Below, in pieces: positions 51,094 to 59,708 of a stretch of DNA of 64,000 nt (positions are counted from its first letter, which is position 1; each line of letters opens with the position of its first letter). Where the stretch lies: the NCBI GenBank assembly GCA_963741385.1, contig CAVUHO010000003.1, forward strand, positions 248,001 through 312,000, read 5' to 3'. The stretch comes from Sulfomarinibacter sp963741385 (GTDB lineage: Bacteria; Acidobacteriota; Thermoanaerobaculia; Thermoanaerobaculales; Sulfomarinibacteraceae). The position numbers and the translations under genes were made by a program. The notes under the pieces were generated by a model. The model worked only from the letters and a program-made list of their open reading frames with translations. It was not told the origin of the DNA and searched no databases.

Positions 51094-51945
51094 ATGGTGA
51101 AGGAACCCCGCGTCACGTTGGCTCTCGGCGGCGGTGCCGCCAAGGGCCTCGCCCACGTCGGCGTCCTCCGTGGTCTCGAGGAGGACGGCGTCGAGGTCTC
51201 CGCCATCGCCGGCACGTCGATGGGGGCCATTGTCGGAGCATTGTCGGCCCGCGGGATGAGCGCCGCAGAGATGGTCGGATTTTTCGGTGCGGTCGATTGG
51301 AACCGCCTCGGGTGGATCATGGCTCGATCGATCGGAGGCGCCGCCTTTCGAGACCTGGTGGCGGAGACTCTCGGTTCGGGCTCCATCGAAGATCTGCCGC
51401 TCCCTTACGCCGCGGTGTGCTGCGACCTCGCAACCGGCGATGAGGTCGTGCTGAGGAGTGGAATGCTCGAGGAGGCGGTGCGCGCGTCGTCGGCCATACC
51501 GGGGCTCCTCCCCACGGTCGAGATCGAGGGACGCACTCTGGTGGACGGGGCGATGGTGACGCCGGTACCGGTGGCCGCCGCCGGCTCGCTGTCCGGTGAG
51601 CCCGTGCTGGCGGTCAACGTCCTGCGCCTCGGTGCGCCACCGGAGGGAGCCAGACCGGCGGTCGGCCGCCTGCTCGAGGCGGCGACGCCGACGCCCATCT
51701 TCCGACGGGTCGAGAGGCTTTTCGGACGATATCGGCAGCGCCTGTTCGAGCGCCGGCCGGTGGCCCTCAACCGTCTCGAGGTGCTGATGCGGTCGTCCCA
51801 CGTCATGCAATACAACCTGTCCCGTCGGTGCGACCCGTCGACCCGCGCGATCGAGCCCGACGTGAGCCGGTTCGGGTGGTTCGACTTTCACCTCGCCGAT
51901 CAGATCATCGACGAGGGGTATCGCGCCTACCGTGAGTTCGCCTGA
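51094..51945 (+). CDS. patatin-like phospholipase (RssA-type)
   Basis: 283 residues: VTLALGGGAAKGLAHVGVL (oxyanion loop), IAGTSMGAIVGAL (Ser nucleophile in GTSMG, about 43) and LVDGAMVTPVP (catalytic Asp in DGA). The C-terminal part has a short RssA-like extension. No signal peptide; probably a cytosolic lipid hydrolase. ATG 51094 lacks a clear ribosome-binding site; ATG 51061 in the same frame is an alternative. Confidence 0.87.
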   Translation: MVKEPRVTLALGGGAAKGLAHVGVLRGLEEDGVEVSAIAGTSMGAIVGALSARGMSAAEMVGFFGAVDWNRLGWIMARSIGGAAFRDLVAETLGSGSIEDLPLPYAAVCCDLATGDEVVLRSGMLEEAVRASSAIPGLLPTVEIEGRTLVDGAMVTPVPVAAAGSLSGEPVLAVNVLRLGAPPEGARPAVGRLLEAATPTPIFRRVERLFGRYRQRLFERRPVALNRLEVLMRSSHVMQYNLSRRCDPSTRAIEPDVSRFGWFDFHLADQIIDEGYRAYREFA

Positions 51946-51952
51946 CGGGGTT

Positions 51953-52528
51953 TCACAGGTTGCCGGCCGCGAAATCCCAGTTCACCAACTCCCAGAAATG
52001 TTCGAGATACTTCGGCCGCGCGTTGCGGTAGTCGATGTAGTAGGCGTGCTCCCAGACGTCGCAGGTCATAAGCGCCGTGCACGGGTGGGTGAGCGGGGTC
52101 TCGGCGTTGGCGGTTGTGATGATGGCGAGCCCGCTCTCCGGTTTGTTCACCAACCACGCCCAGCCCGAACCGAAGCGGCCGATGGCGGCCTTGGTGAACT
52201 CTTCCCGGAATGCGGCGAAGGAGCCGAAACCGGCGGCGATTTTGTCGGCGAGGACACCCTTTGGTTCGCCGCCGCCGTCGGGGCTGAGGGACGACCAGTA
52301 AAAGGTGTGGTTCCAAACCTGGGCGGCGTTGTTGAAGAGAGCGCCGTCGGAGCCTTTTACGATGTTCTCGAGGCTCTGATTTCCCCACTCGGTTCCAGCC
52401 GTGAGCTTGTTGAGGTTGTCGACATAGGCGCGGTGGTGTTTGCCGTGGTGATAGGCGATAGTCTCCGGCGAAATGTGCGGGGCGAGTGCGTCGTCCGCAT
52501 ACGGCAGCGGCGGCAATTCGAATGCCAT
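51953..52528 (-). CDS. sodB: Fe/Mn superoxide dismutase
   Basis: 191 residues: FELPPLPYADDALAPHIS, then YHHGKHHRAYVDNLNKL (first His ligand region), NHTFYWSSLSP (second His) and DVWEHAYYIDYRNARPKYLE (Asp and His ligands). QVWNHTFYW with the Gln-like NNAAQ pattern suggests the iron-type group. There is no signal peptide. A strong AAAGGAGGA precedes the ATG, and TATGAT upstream may be the -10. It ends 7 bp from the convergent patatin gene. Confidence 0.95.
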   Translation of the reverse strand: MAFELPPLPYADDALAPHISPETIAYHHGKHHRAYVDNLNKLTAGTEWGNQSLENIVKGSDGALFNNAAQVWNHTFYWSSLSPDGGGEPKGVLADKIAAGFGSFAAFREEFTKAAIGRFGSGWAWLVNKPESGLAIITTANAETPLTHPCTALMTCDVWEHAYYIDYRNARPKYLEHFWELVNWDFAAGNL

Positions 52529-52628
52529 GATGTCCTCCTTTGTTCGACGGCATCATACACCCGTGGTCCACGTCTCCGGTTGAGATTAGGGAGTCGAAAC
52601 AGGCGTTGAGCTGAGAACGGAGGAATCG

Positions 52629-54569
52629 TCAGACCGGTTCGGTCGGTTTGCCGGCGCCGCCTTCGTCGGAGGTGTCGGGAGACCCGGGCTCGGCAGGGGG
52701 GCTCCGGCGCGGCGTGTTGGCCGCGACGTCCTCGACGACTGTCGTCTTCTCTTCGGTCGAGACCCGGTGTGCCTCGAGGGTCTCTAGCGGCCGTCCGTCG
52801 GCCACCAGCAGGATGAGACGGTCAAGTTGCGGCAGGTGTGCGTCGTCGACCTTCAGCGTCGGTTCGCCGTCCTCGGAGCCTACAAGTCGTAACACGCCTT
52901 CACGGTGCTCCCGTTCGACCGCAATCAGGGCCGCGTACGACTCTGGCGAGCGGGGGTCGATCGTCACCTCGGAGGCCTGACCATTTTCGATGCGGCGGTT
53001 CCACCCGGGCACGTCGATGCTGACACCTCCGAGCAGGTCGATCCAGGCCCGCGATCGGCGACCGAGTTCTTCCGGTGGTTGTTGGATGGCCACGACAGGA
53101 TGTTCGACGCCGAATTCAGCCCGGACCATCTCGGCCACCAGGAGGTTGAGTTCATCGTTGGTGGTGGTCGCGATCACCAGCGAATCACGCTCCACTCCGG
53201 CGTCCTCGTAGGTGGCTGCGTCGCGGGCGTCTCCGACGACGATCGGCAGCCCGGCAGCGCGAAACCCGTCGAGACGCCACGACGCGGCGTCGATTCCGAC
53301 GGTGGTTCGTCCGGCCGACGTCAACAACCGGGCGAGGCTTTCGCTGAGGGCGTTCGCTCCCACGAGAACCGCCTTGCGGCGTGCTGGATCGTCGGTGTAG
53401 CCGAGGAGCTTCGGCAGAACCAGCGCTCCCACCGTGGCCCACGCTCCGGTGACCAGGATCGTCAGATAGACCAACCCTTCGAGCTCGGCCGCGCCGGCCA
53501 GACCGGCCTTGCCCATCTCGCGGGCTGCCAGCGACGCCACGGCCGCAGCGACAATGCCGCGGGGCGCGGTGAGGGCGATCACGATTCGCCCGCGCACATC
53601 GAGTTGTTGCGGCCAGATGGACAGCGCCACGGAGAGAGGGCGAACCAGCACGATCAAAGCCGCCACTGCGACGACCCCGCTCCATCCCAGAGAAACGACG
53701 GCGCCGAGATCGAGCTGGGCCGCGAGCAGGATGAAGAGCATCGAGATGATCAGCGTGGTGAGTTGACCCTTGAACGCCCGCACCGTGACCAGGTCGGGGA
53801 GGTCGGCGGCGGAGATGGTGAGACCCATCACGGTGGCGGCGAGGATGCCGGACTGGTGGGCTTGGTTTTCGGCCACCAGATAGCACACCATGAGCAGCGC
53901 GAGGATGCTGAGGTTCCTCAGCTCGCCCCCCACCAACCGGGTGCGAAGGATCATCTTTGCAATCGCCCCGGCGACAAAGCCGAGGACGATCCCGGTTGCG
54001 GCCAGGGTCAAGACCTCGCCGGTCAGGGCGCTGAAGGGGATGCCGGCCCGCTCGATCCACTGCAGCACCAGATAGGCGAGGATCGCGCCGATGGGATCGA
54101 CGATGAGGCCCTCGGAGAGGAGGATGGTCTTGACCTCGCGAGGGGCGATCATGTGGCGGAGGAGGGGCACGATGACGGTCGGTCCGGTGACCGTGACGAT
54201 GGCCCCGAAGAGCGCCGCAGTCGTCCATGGCATGCCCACCGCCCAGTGGGCGACGGCGGCTGAAGCAACCCCCGTAACGCCGACGCCGATGGTCAGGAGG
54301 TTGCCCACGGCCGACCCCACCCGGGAGAGGCGTTGCGGATCGAGGGAAAGCCCTCCCTCGAAGAGGATGATCGCGACGCCGAGGTGGATGAGGGCCTCCA
54401 ACGCATCGCCGAGGGCCTCCGGGTGAACGAAGGCAAGACCGAAGGGCCCGAAGAAGATCCCGAGCACCAGCAGCGGCATGATCGCCGGCAGCTGGAACCG
54501 TTCGGCGAGGATCTGGCCTGCGATGCCCAAGGCCACCGCGGCGACGAAGGTTGTGAGAATGGTCTCCAT
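52629..54569 (-). CDS. CPA-family cation/H+ antiporter with TrkA-N domain
   Basis: 646 residues. The first 390 form about 12 membrane helices of the Na+/H+ exchanger fold (MPLLVLGIFFGPFGLAFVHP, then VTGPTVIVPLLRH and SEGLIVDPIGAILAYL). Residues about 400-530 are a RCK/TrkA-N domain (AVLVGANALSESLARLLTSA, IVVGDARDAATYEDAGVERD) that binds NAD or nucleotides and gates transport. The tail is charged and low complexity. K+ or Na+ efflux cannot be told apart here. Confidence 0.9.
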   Translation of the reverse strand: METILTTFVAAVALGIAGQILAERFQLPAIMPLLVLGIFFGPFGLAFVHPEALGDALEALIHLGVAIILFEGGLSLDPQRLSRVGSAVGNLLTIGVGVTGVASAAVAHWAVGMPWTTAALFGAIVTVTGPTVIVPLLRHMIAPREVKTILLSEGLIVDPIGAILAYLVLQWIERAGIPFSALTGEVLTLAATGIVLGFVAGAIAKMILRTRLVGGELRNLSILALLMVCYLVAENQAHQSGILAATVMGLTISAADLPDLVTVRAFKGQLTTLIISMLFILLAAQLDLGAVVSLGWSGVVAVAALIVLVRPLSVALSIWPQQLDVRGRIVIALTAPRGIVAAAVASLAAREMGKAGLAGAAELEGLVYLTILVTGAWATVGALVLPKLLGYTDDPARRKAVLVGANALSESLARLLTSAGRTTVGIDAASWRLDGFRAAGLPIVVGDARDAATYEDAGVERDSLVIATTTNDELNLLVAEMVRAEFGVEHPVVAIQQPPEELGRRSRAWIDLLGGVSIDVPGWNRRIENGQASEVTIDPRSPESYAALIAVEREHREGVLRLVGSEDGEPTLKVDDAHLPQLDRLILLVADGRPLETLEAHRVSTEEKTTVVEDVAANTPRRSPPAEPGSPDTSDEGGAGKPTEPV

Positions 54570-54682
54570 GTCCGGGGCCCATCATACCGGGACGTCGGGT
54601 GAGGCGGAAACAGGGGTCAAATCGACGCCTTTTCTGGTAACTTGGTTCGAGGAGCTGGAAGGAATTTGTCGGTGAGGTCAGT

Positions 54683-54892
54683 ATGAGCAGCCCGGACAAG
54701 CGTGGAAAACGCGTACCGAAGAGTGAAGAGGCCGAAGAATTCGAGGTTGAAGTCTCGATCCACCGTCCTCGCGTCGAGCGCGATGAACAGAAGGAATACG
54801 AAGAGTGGCGCAAAGAGCGGGGAGAGCGCGGCCGAAAACGGCGCAGCCACCGCGATCACGAGCACCATCGCAAGGACGAGGACGAAATCTGA
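54683..54892 (+). CDS. small highly charged hypothetical protein
   Basis: 69 residues, about 60 percent Lys/Arg/Glu/Asp/His, starting SSPDKRGKRVPKSEEAEEFE and ending in a His/Lys/Asp-rich tail. GGTGAGG lies 4 nt before the ATG. No family recognised. The composition suggests a disordered nucleic-acid- or ribosome-binding peptide, or a chance ORF. Confidence 0.4.
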   Translation: MSSPDKRGKRVPKSEEAEEFEVEVSIHRPRVERDEQKEYEEWRKERGERGRKRRSHRDHEHHRKDEDEI

Positions 54893-54968
54893 CCGCGCCC
54901 CTGTGGCCGCCACCCACCCGCGATCACGATCCAGCAGAACTCAAGAGGACGCGGATCGCAGGCAGGGG

Positions 54969-56087
54969 CTAGAACCAACGTTTCCGCCGGAAGTAGATCA
55001 GCAGCCCTCCGGCGACTGCCGCCATCAACATCAATGCCGCCGGGTATCCCCAGTACCAGCTGAGTTCGGGCATGTTCAGCGGGCTCGCCGCGGTGTTGAA
55101 GTTCATCCCGTACAGCCCGGCAATGAATGACAGCGGGATGAAGATGGTCGCGATGGTTGTCAGCACTTTCATGATCTCGTTCATTCGAATCGAGATTCTC
55201 GTCAGGTAGAGGTCGTTGAGGCTCGCCACCATTTCGCGATAGGTTTCGATGATGTCGACAGCCACCGTAGCGTGGTCGGCGGCGTCTCGAAGATAGACCT
55301 GGGTCTGCTCTCCGATCAACGGCGAATCGATCAGCAGACGGTTGCGGAGCAGGTCCCGCGTCGGCCACATCGATTTGCGCAACAGCAGCAGGTCGCGTTT
55401 GACAACGTGGAGCGCGCTGAGATCCTCCTTGGTCGGTTCGTCCAGAATCGAAGCTTCGAGTTCCTCGAGTCGGTCGCCGATGTGCTCCAACACCGGAAAC
55501 ACGTGGTCCACGACGATGTCGATGAGGGCGTAGGCAAGATAGCCGGCCCCGCCGGTGCGGATTCGGCCCTTGCCGGACTGCAGCCGTTGATACACGGGTT
55601 CGAAAAGATCGGAGGCGCGCTCCCGAACCGACAGCACGAGGTCGTCCTGGATCACCAAACTGACCTGCTCTTTGGCCAGCCTGGCGCCGGTGCCGTTCAC
55701 CGAGAAATGGTCGAGAACGAGAAACAGGGACTCCTCGTAGTCCTCGACCTTCGGGCGCTGCCCCACGTGGAGGACGTCCTCCAACGCCAGGGAGTGCACC
55801 TCGAGGCGCGCTCCGAGGTCTGCGATCAGCTGCACATCGTGTCCCTCGATATCGAGCCACGCCGTGAGACCGTGGTCGATACGGTCGAGACCGGCCGGGT
55901 CGAGCAGGGCGGCGTCCGTCAAGACCTCGGGGTTGAAGGTGACGATCCGCGTCCGGGTCGGCTCCGAGGTTTCAGTGCGCGCGGGAAGCGTTCCCGGTGA
56001 GGTGCCCGGAGGGTGCCTCTTTTTCATGACCCGCTGGTTGATCTTGCCGGGCCACCGTTTCGGATCGAAGCGTGGTTGTTTTGGCAT
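54969..56087 (-). CDS. corA: CorA-family magnesium/divalent cation transporter
   Basis: From ATG 56087 the protein is 372 residues, with a basic N-terminal tail. The large cytosolic alpha/beta domain has LDIEGHDVQLIADLGARLEV, then LALEDVLHVGQRPKVEDYEE. A long helix is followed by two C-terminal membrane segments. The pore signature YGMNF is present in IAGLYGMNFNTAASP. A basic FRRKRWF closes the chain. It is the housekeeping Mg2+ channel; no M-box was seen upstream. Confidence 0.92.
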   Translation of the reverse strand: MPKQPRFDPKRWPGKINQRVMKKRHPPGTSPGTLPARTETSEPTRTRIVTFNPEVLTDAALLDPAGLDRIDHGLTAWLDIEGHDVQLIADLGARLEVHSLALEDVLHVGQRPKVEDYEESLFLVLDHFSVNGTGARLAKEQVSLVIQDDLVLSVRERASDLFEPVYQRLQSGKGRIRTGGAGYLAYALIDIVVDHVFPVLEHIGDRLEELEASILDEPTKEDLSALHVVKRDLLLLRKSMWPTRDLLRNRLLIDSPLIGEQTQVYLRDAADHATVAVDIIETYREMVASLNDLYLTRISIRMNEIMKVLTTIATIFIPLSFIAGLYGMNFNTAASPLNMPELSWYWGYPAALMLMAAVAGGLLIYFRRKRWF

Positions 56088-56154
56088 GACGCGATTGTAG
56101 ACCGTTTTCCAGCTTGCCCCTGCGCCCGCGCGGAGGCTGACGGCTGCGCAGCTG

Positions 56155-56994
56155 TCAGAACAGGCTGCGGCCCATTTCCTCGGCGCGCCGGAGGCCGCCC
56201 GACAGCGACTCCGGGACCTCGGCCGAGGGACAGATCGCGTTGAATCCGCACCACGAGCAGAGGACACCGGGCCGGGCCGGAAAATCGCCCGCCGCCTCCA
56301 CGTCTTCAACGAGTTCGAGGAACCTCTGCACCAGCTGCCGCGCGCGGTCGCGGTCCACCTGCTGCCATCTGGTGGTCCCGTGACGGAGATAGTGGTAGCC
56401 CGCGAGCGCCTCGTCGTCATCGTGGTGATCGAGAACGCAGGCCGCGTAGAGGGGCGCCTGGAGCCCCTCGGAAAACTCGGATCCATCCCCTTCGGTTCGC
56501 GAGGTCTTGTAGTCGATGACGAACAGCCGGCCGTTGTCGGTGCGGCCGACGCGGTCGGCGACCCCGGTAAAGAGCACCGTGTCGGAGAGCCGCATTGACA
56601 GGCGTTGCTCGAGGGAAACCGTCTGCGAGAGGTCGCGGGTGAATGTCTCGTTGAAGAAACGGCTCAGCATTTCGCGGCCGAGGCGGAGGTAGTCATCGTC
56701 GGCGTCTTTGACCCGGATGACTGCCACGGTGCGATCACGCCCGTCCGTCCAACGCCGCGCGAATTCATCGAGAATTGCCGCTTCGCCGAGGTCGTCGCCG
56801 TCGCCGCGCCGGGAATAGAGCCACTCGAGGACGTCGTGGACTGTGGATCCGAGGAAGGACTCGATCGAGCGGAATGCCTCCCTGCGGCCCTCGATGTAGC
56901 GGAAGCGGTAACGCAGCGTGCATTGCTGGAAGCACTTGACCCTCGAAAACGAATACGTGTTGGCCGGGGTCGGGGCGAGGGTTCCTTCACTCAT
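56155..56994 (-). CDS. RecB-like PD-(D/E)xK nuclease with Fe-S cysteines
   Basis: 279 residues. YSFSRVKCFQQCTLRYRFRYIEG near the N-terminus provides the first cysteines. GSTVHDVLEWL, then LFTGVADRVGR and LFVIDYKTS carry the nuclease His, Asp and D-x-K residues. The C-terminal LCSWCGFNAICPS adds three Cys of a 4Fe-4S cluster. This is the AddB/Cas4-type exonuclease layout as a stand-alone protein. No cas genes or CRISPR are in the window, so a repair role is more likely. Confidence 0.83.
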   Translation of the reverse strand: MSEGTLAPTPANTYSFSRVKCFQQCTLRYRFRYIEGRREAFRSIESFLGSTVHDVLEWLYSRRGDGDDLGEAAILDEFARRWTDGRDRTVAVIRVKDADDDYLRLGREMLSRFFNETFTRDLSQTVSLEQRLSMRLSDTVLFTGVADRVGRTDNGRLFVIDYKTSRTEGDGSEFSEGLQAPLYAACVLDHHDDDEALAGYHYLRHGTTRWQQVDRDRARQLVQRFLELVEDVEAAGDFPARPGVLCSWCGFNAICPSAEVPESLSGGLRRAEEMGRSLF

Positions 56995-57016
56995 CCGGAG
57001 GAGTGTAACTGAGCGG

Positions 57017-57275
57017 CAATTTTGAATTTTGAATTTTGAATTCCCCTCCACCCACCCGGCAGCCGGGACGGCTGCCCCACAACGGAGGCAATTGTGGGGT
57101 ACGCCGCCCTGATCTTGAGGACAACATCAAACGCTCTCACGTTTGAACGTTCAACGTTGAACGTTTTGGGGCACCTCCACCGCGCGCGGTCCCACCCACC
57201 CTGAGCACTCGAGCGCCTCCCGTCGCCAGGAAGCCGTCCGAAATTCAAAATTAAGAATTCAAAATTGAGAATTAA
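57017..57275. repeat. composite repeat region filling the gap between RecB-like and Nif3 genes
   Basis: In order: heptamer array CAATTTT/GAATTTT x4 (57017-57044); double-hairpin element with GGCAGCC-GGGAC-GGCTGCC (57048-57110); AACGTTN heptamers forming the palindrome AACGTTCAACGTTGAACGTT (57146-57165); CCACCCACCCTGAGCACTCG (57184-57203); and heptamers AATTCAA-AATTAAG-AATTCAA-AATTGAG-AATTAAA (57242-57276), which contain the nif3 stop codon. Confidence 0.85.
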
Positions 57276-58030
57276 ATGGGGTTCGGCAGGTCGATGAATT
57301 CGACCTCGAGACCGTGCCGGTCGGTGAGCCAGCGACCGAGGGCGCGGATGCCGAAGCGTTCGGTGGCGTAGTGGCCAGCGGCGAGGTAGTGGACGCCGTC
57401 CTCGGCGGCCTGGTGCAGCACCCACTCGGTGGCCTCGCCGGTGACGTAGGCATCGAGCCCGGCCGCCACGGCCTGGTGGAACTCCCGCTGGGCGCCGCCG
57501 GTGACGATCCCGACCGAGGAAATGGCGCCGGACCCTCCGGGGAAGACCTGTGGTTCCCGTTCGCACGCTTCGGCGACGGCGGCGTAGAACTCGAGGGGGT
57601 CCACGGGCTCATTAAAGACGCCGCACACTCCGGTCGGCGCGCCGGCATGGAAGCCGAACGGTTCGAGCTCCTCCAACCCGAGCCTGCGGGCGAGCTGGGC
57701 GGCGTTGCCGAGCTCCATGTGTCTGTCGAGCGGCAGGTGATAGGCGATCAGGGAAATTTCCTGATCGATCAGGATCCGGATTCGCTCACGCAGCGAGCCG
57801 ACGATCCGGGCTGCTTCGGGAGCATTCCACAGAATCCCGTGGTGAACGAGAATCGCGTCGGCGTCCCGGGCCGCAGCAAGCTCGAAGAGCACGCGCGATG
57901 CGGAAACAGCCGTCACGACTCTGCGGACTTCGTTCCGCCCCTCGATCTGGAGACCGTTGGGGCAGTAGTCGGTGGTGCCCTCGGTCTCGAGGAGTTCGTC
58001 GAGCTCGGCCACCAGCTGCAGCAGATCCAT
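57272..58030 (-). CDS. Nif3-like dinuclear metal-centre protein (DUF34/YbgI)
   Basis: 252 residues: YCPNGLQIEGRNEVRRVVTA, then AILVHHGILWN (metal His pair), LIAYHLPLDRHMELGNAAQL, GVCGVF, and near the C-terminus VTGEATEWVLHQAAEDGVHY, then LAAGHYATERFG with the last metal ligands. The family forms toroidal hexamers with two metals per subunit. Proposed roles include GTP cyclohydrolase-like or nucleotide repair activity, unproven. The UAA stop lies inside a heptamer array. Confidence 0.9.
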   Translation of the reverse strand: MDLLQLVAELDELLETEGTTDYCPNGLQIEGRNEVRRVVTAVSASRVLFELAAARDADAILVHHGILWNAPEAARIVGSLRERIRILIDQEISLIAYHLPLDRHMELGNAAQLARRLGLEELEPFGFHAGAPTGVCGVFNEPVDPLEFYAAVAEACEREPQVFPGGSGAISSVGIVTGGAQREFHQAVAAGLDAYVTGEATEWVLHQAAEDGVHYLAAGHYATERFGIRALGRWLTDRHGLEVEFIDLPNPI

Positions 58031-58076
58031 GGCTCATGGTACCTCAGACCGGGAGCGGCAGTAGAATGGTCGGACA

Positions 58077-59036
58077 ATGAGACGATCGTGTCGCGCTGCG
58101 GGTGCGGGTCTGGTTGCGTGGATGATCGTCATGGCCGGGTGCGCGCAGCAAGAACCGGTCGCGCCTCCGCGGTTTTCGGTGCGATTGCTGACCTCGCCCA
58201 ATATCAGCGGGCGTTGGGAAGCAGCGGCGGAACGAGGCCTGGGTCTGATCGCCGCCGAGCTCGACGCCGAGGTCGCTCGCCACCGGGTCGGTGACGATCC
58301 CGAGGGCGAGGGGCCCATGACGACAGAGGGCAGAGCCGGCGTCGATCTCGTGTTCTGCGTTGGCGGAGGTTTCGAAAGGGCTCTCTACGCAGAGGCGGTC
58401 GCCTTCCCCGCGACCGTTTTCGTCCTGCTTCCGGGGCGCGCCCGGGCCGCCAATGTGGCCGGTATCGAGTTCCTGCCCGAAGGGGCGGGGTATCTCGCTG
58501 GCGTGGTTGCGGCTGCCCTTGCCCCCAACCAGCGGGTCGGCATCCTCCGTGGCACGGGGGGGCCGTGGTTGGAGGCTCTGGAGAGAGGTTTCGAGGCGGG
58601 CTTTCACACCAACCGGAACCGGGCCGCGGTCGAAACGAAGCAGGGCGTGGAAGGTGTGTGGGCGCTCAACGTGACCGACGTGGGCGTCGCGCTGTATGCA
58701 AGCGACGAACCCGAACCCGGGGTGCTGGACGCCGCCCGTGAGGCCGGACTCCGCCTGATCGTGACCGACCCGGACCTGATGGCGGAATTCCCGGACGTGG
58801 TGGTGGCGGCGGTGGACGTTGACGTGGCCGAGGCCATGCTGCGGGTGGCTCGGGAGGTCCGCGACGGGACGTTTGTGGGCCGGGTGTACTCCTTCGACCT
58901 CGGTTCCGGTGTCCTCGAGGTGGCGATCAACAGCGGTCTCGATCCGGCCGTGCTGGGGCAGGCGACCGACGCCCTGGAAGCCGCGCGAGCCGAGGTCACC
59001 GCCGGGCTCGTCGAAATCGACCGCCTCGGGTTGTAA
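58077..59036 (+). CDS. BMP/PnrA-like substrate-binding lipoprotein
   Basis: 319 residues with a lipobox signal (LVAWMIVMAGCAQ, Cys22). The fold shows SVRLLTSPNISGRWEAAAER, LVFCVGGGFERAL, NVAGIEFLPEGAGYLAGVVA and AAVDVDVAEAMLRVAREVRD, the basic membrane protein family of nucleoside-binding ABC components. No ABC permease or ATPase follows, so it may work with a distant transporter or as a sensor. An AAATCCG-type array (ATTTCGG on this strand) starts at the very next base after the TAA. Confidence 0.82.
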   Translation: MRRSCRAAGAGLVAWMIVMAGCAQQEPVAPPRFSVRLLTSPNISGRWEAAAERGLGLIAAELDAEVARHRVGDDPEGEGPMTTEGRAGVDLVFCVGGGFERALYAEAVAFPATVFVLLPGRARAANVAGIEFLPEGAGYLAGVVAAALAPNQRVGILRGTGGPWLEALERGFEAGFHTNRNRAAVETKQGVEGVWALNVTDVGVALYASDEPEPGVLDAAREAGLRLIVTDPDLMAEFPDVVVAAVDVDVAEAMLRVAREVRDGTFVGRVYSFDLGSGVLEVAINSGLDPAVLGQATDALEAARAEVTAGLVEIDRLGL

Positions 59037-59113
59037 ATTTCGGATTTCGGATTTCGGATTTTCCACCCACCCTCCCACCGACGGGAAACGTCCGAGTGCT
59101 GAGGGTGGGTGGA
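59037..59113. repeat. heptamer array ATTTCGG with CCACCC/GGGTGG inverted repeat
   Basis: ATTTCGG x3 plus ATTTTCC (59037-59064) directly follows a stop codon. Then CCACCCACCCTC and GAGGGTGGGTGG form inverted ends (59064-59112). The inner GACGGG..CGAGTGCT matches, inverted, the segment at 57184-57219, so both are copies of one element. The rest of the gap to 59213 shows nothing recognisable. Confidence 0.85.
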
Positions 59114-59213
59114 GCCACGTGCGGCGGAGGTGCCATTTTCAACATTGTTGGACACCCGAACACCCACTTCGGCAAGCCGCCTCGTGCCAACAATTTTGAA
59201 GGTGGCTCCTCTC

Positions 59214-59265
59214 TTGACAGCGAGCGGCTATAGACTTATTGTGGCGATATCGCTACATATGTAGC
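59214..59265 (+). promoter_or_regulatory. BlaI promoter with perfect operator palindrome
   Basis: TTGACA (59214-59219), a 17-bp spacer and TATTGT (59237-59242). The perfect 14-bp palindrome GCTACATATGTAGC (59252-59265) covers the expected start point. It holds TACA/TGTA half sites, the core of BlaI/MecI/CopY operators. Autorepression of the blaI-arsC transcript is the likely outcome. Confidence 0.75.
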
Positions 59266-59291
59266 ACAGTCATTCGAGAGGACTCGCCATC

Positions 59292-59684
59292 ATGGTCAAC
59301 CTCAAGGACCTGCCGCAGCTCAACCCGACCGAACTCGAGGTGATGAAGATCCTGTGGGAGGCGGACGGCCTGAGTGCGCGCGAGGTCCACCAGCGGATCG
59401 GCGACCACATGGACTGGGCCTATTCAACGACCCGAACCACGATCGAGCGGATGGTCCGCAAGGGTCTGGTCAGGAAGAACGTCTTTCACGGGCTTCATCT
59501 CTACACGGCTTCGGTTTCACGGGCCTCCGGTCTGGCGCGGATGGTGCGGGATTTCGCGCGCCAGGTGCTCGAGACCTCACACGTGCGGGTGGTGTCGCTG
59601 TTTGCCGACGGCGGATCCTTGAACGCCGACGAGATCGACGAGCTCAGCCGTCTGCTCGATGATCCGGATCGTGGGGAGGCATAA
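59292..59684 (+). CDS. BlaI/MecI/CopY-family transcriptional repressor
   Basis: 130 residues. The winged helix LNPTELEVMKILWEADGLSA, then REVHQRIGDHMDWAYSTTRT and TIERMVRKGLVRK is the BlaI signature, and the C-terminal helices (GLARMVRDFARQVLETS) form the dimer. BlaI proteins usually pair with a BlaR1/MecR1 sensor protease; none is here. Instead an ArsC-family gene follows 24 bp later, so the regulator probably controls a redox or metalloid response. An ATCGAGA-type spacer and AGAGGA precede the ATG. Confidence 0.9.
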   Translation: MVNLKDLPQLNPTELEVMKILWEADGLSAREVHQRIGDHMDWAYSTTRTTIERMVRKGLVRKNVFHGLHLYTASVSRASGLARMVRDFARQVLETSHVRVVSLFADGGSLNADEIDELSRLLDDPDRGEA

Positions 59685-59708
59685 TCGTCGATGAGGAGGT
59701 GCGGCATC

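Noticed and set aside
54617..54913. Hydrophobic 98-codon frame on the minus strand opposite the charged small ORF
   Set aside because: Hydrophobic runs opposite Glu/Lys-rich codons are a common antisense artefact; no ribosome-binding site.
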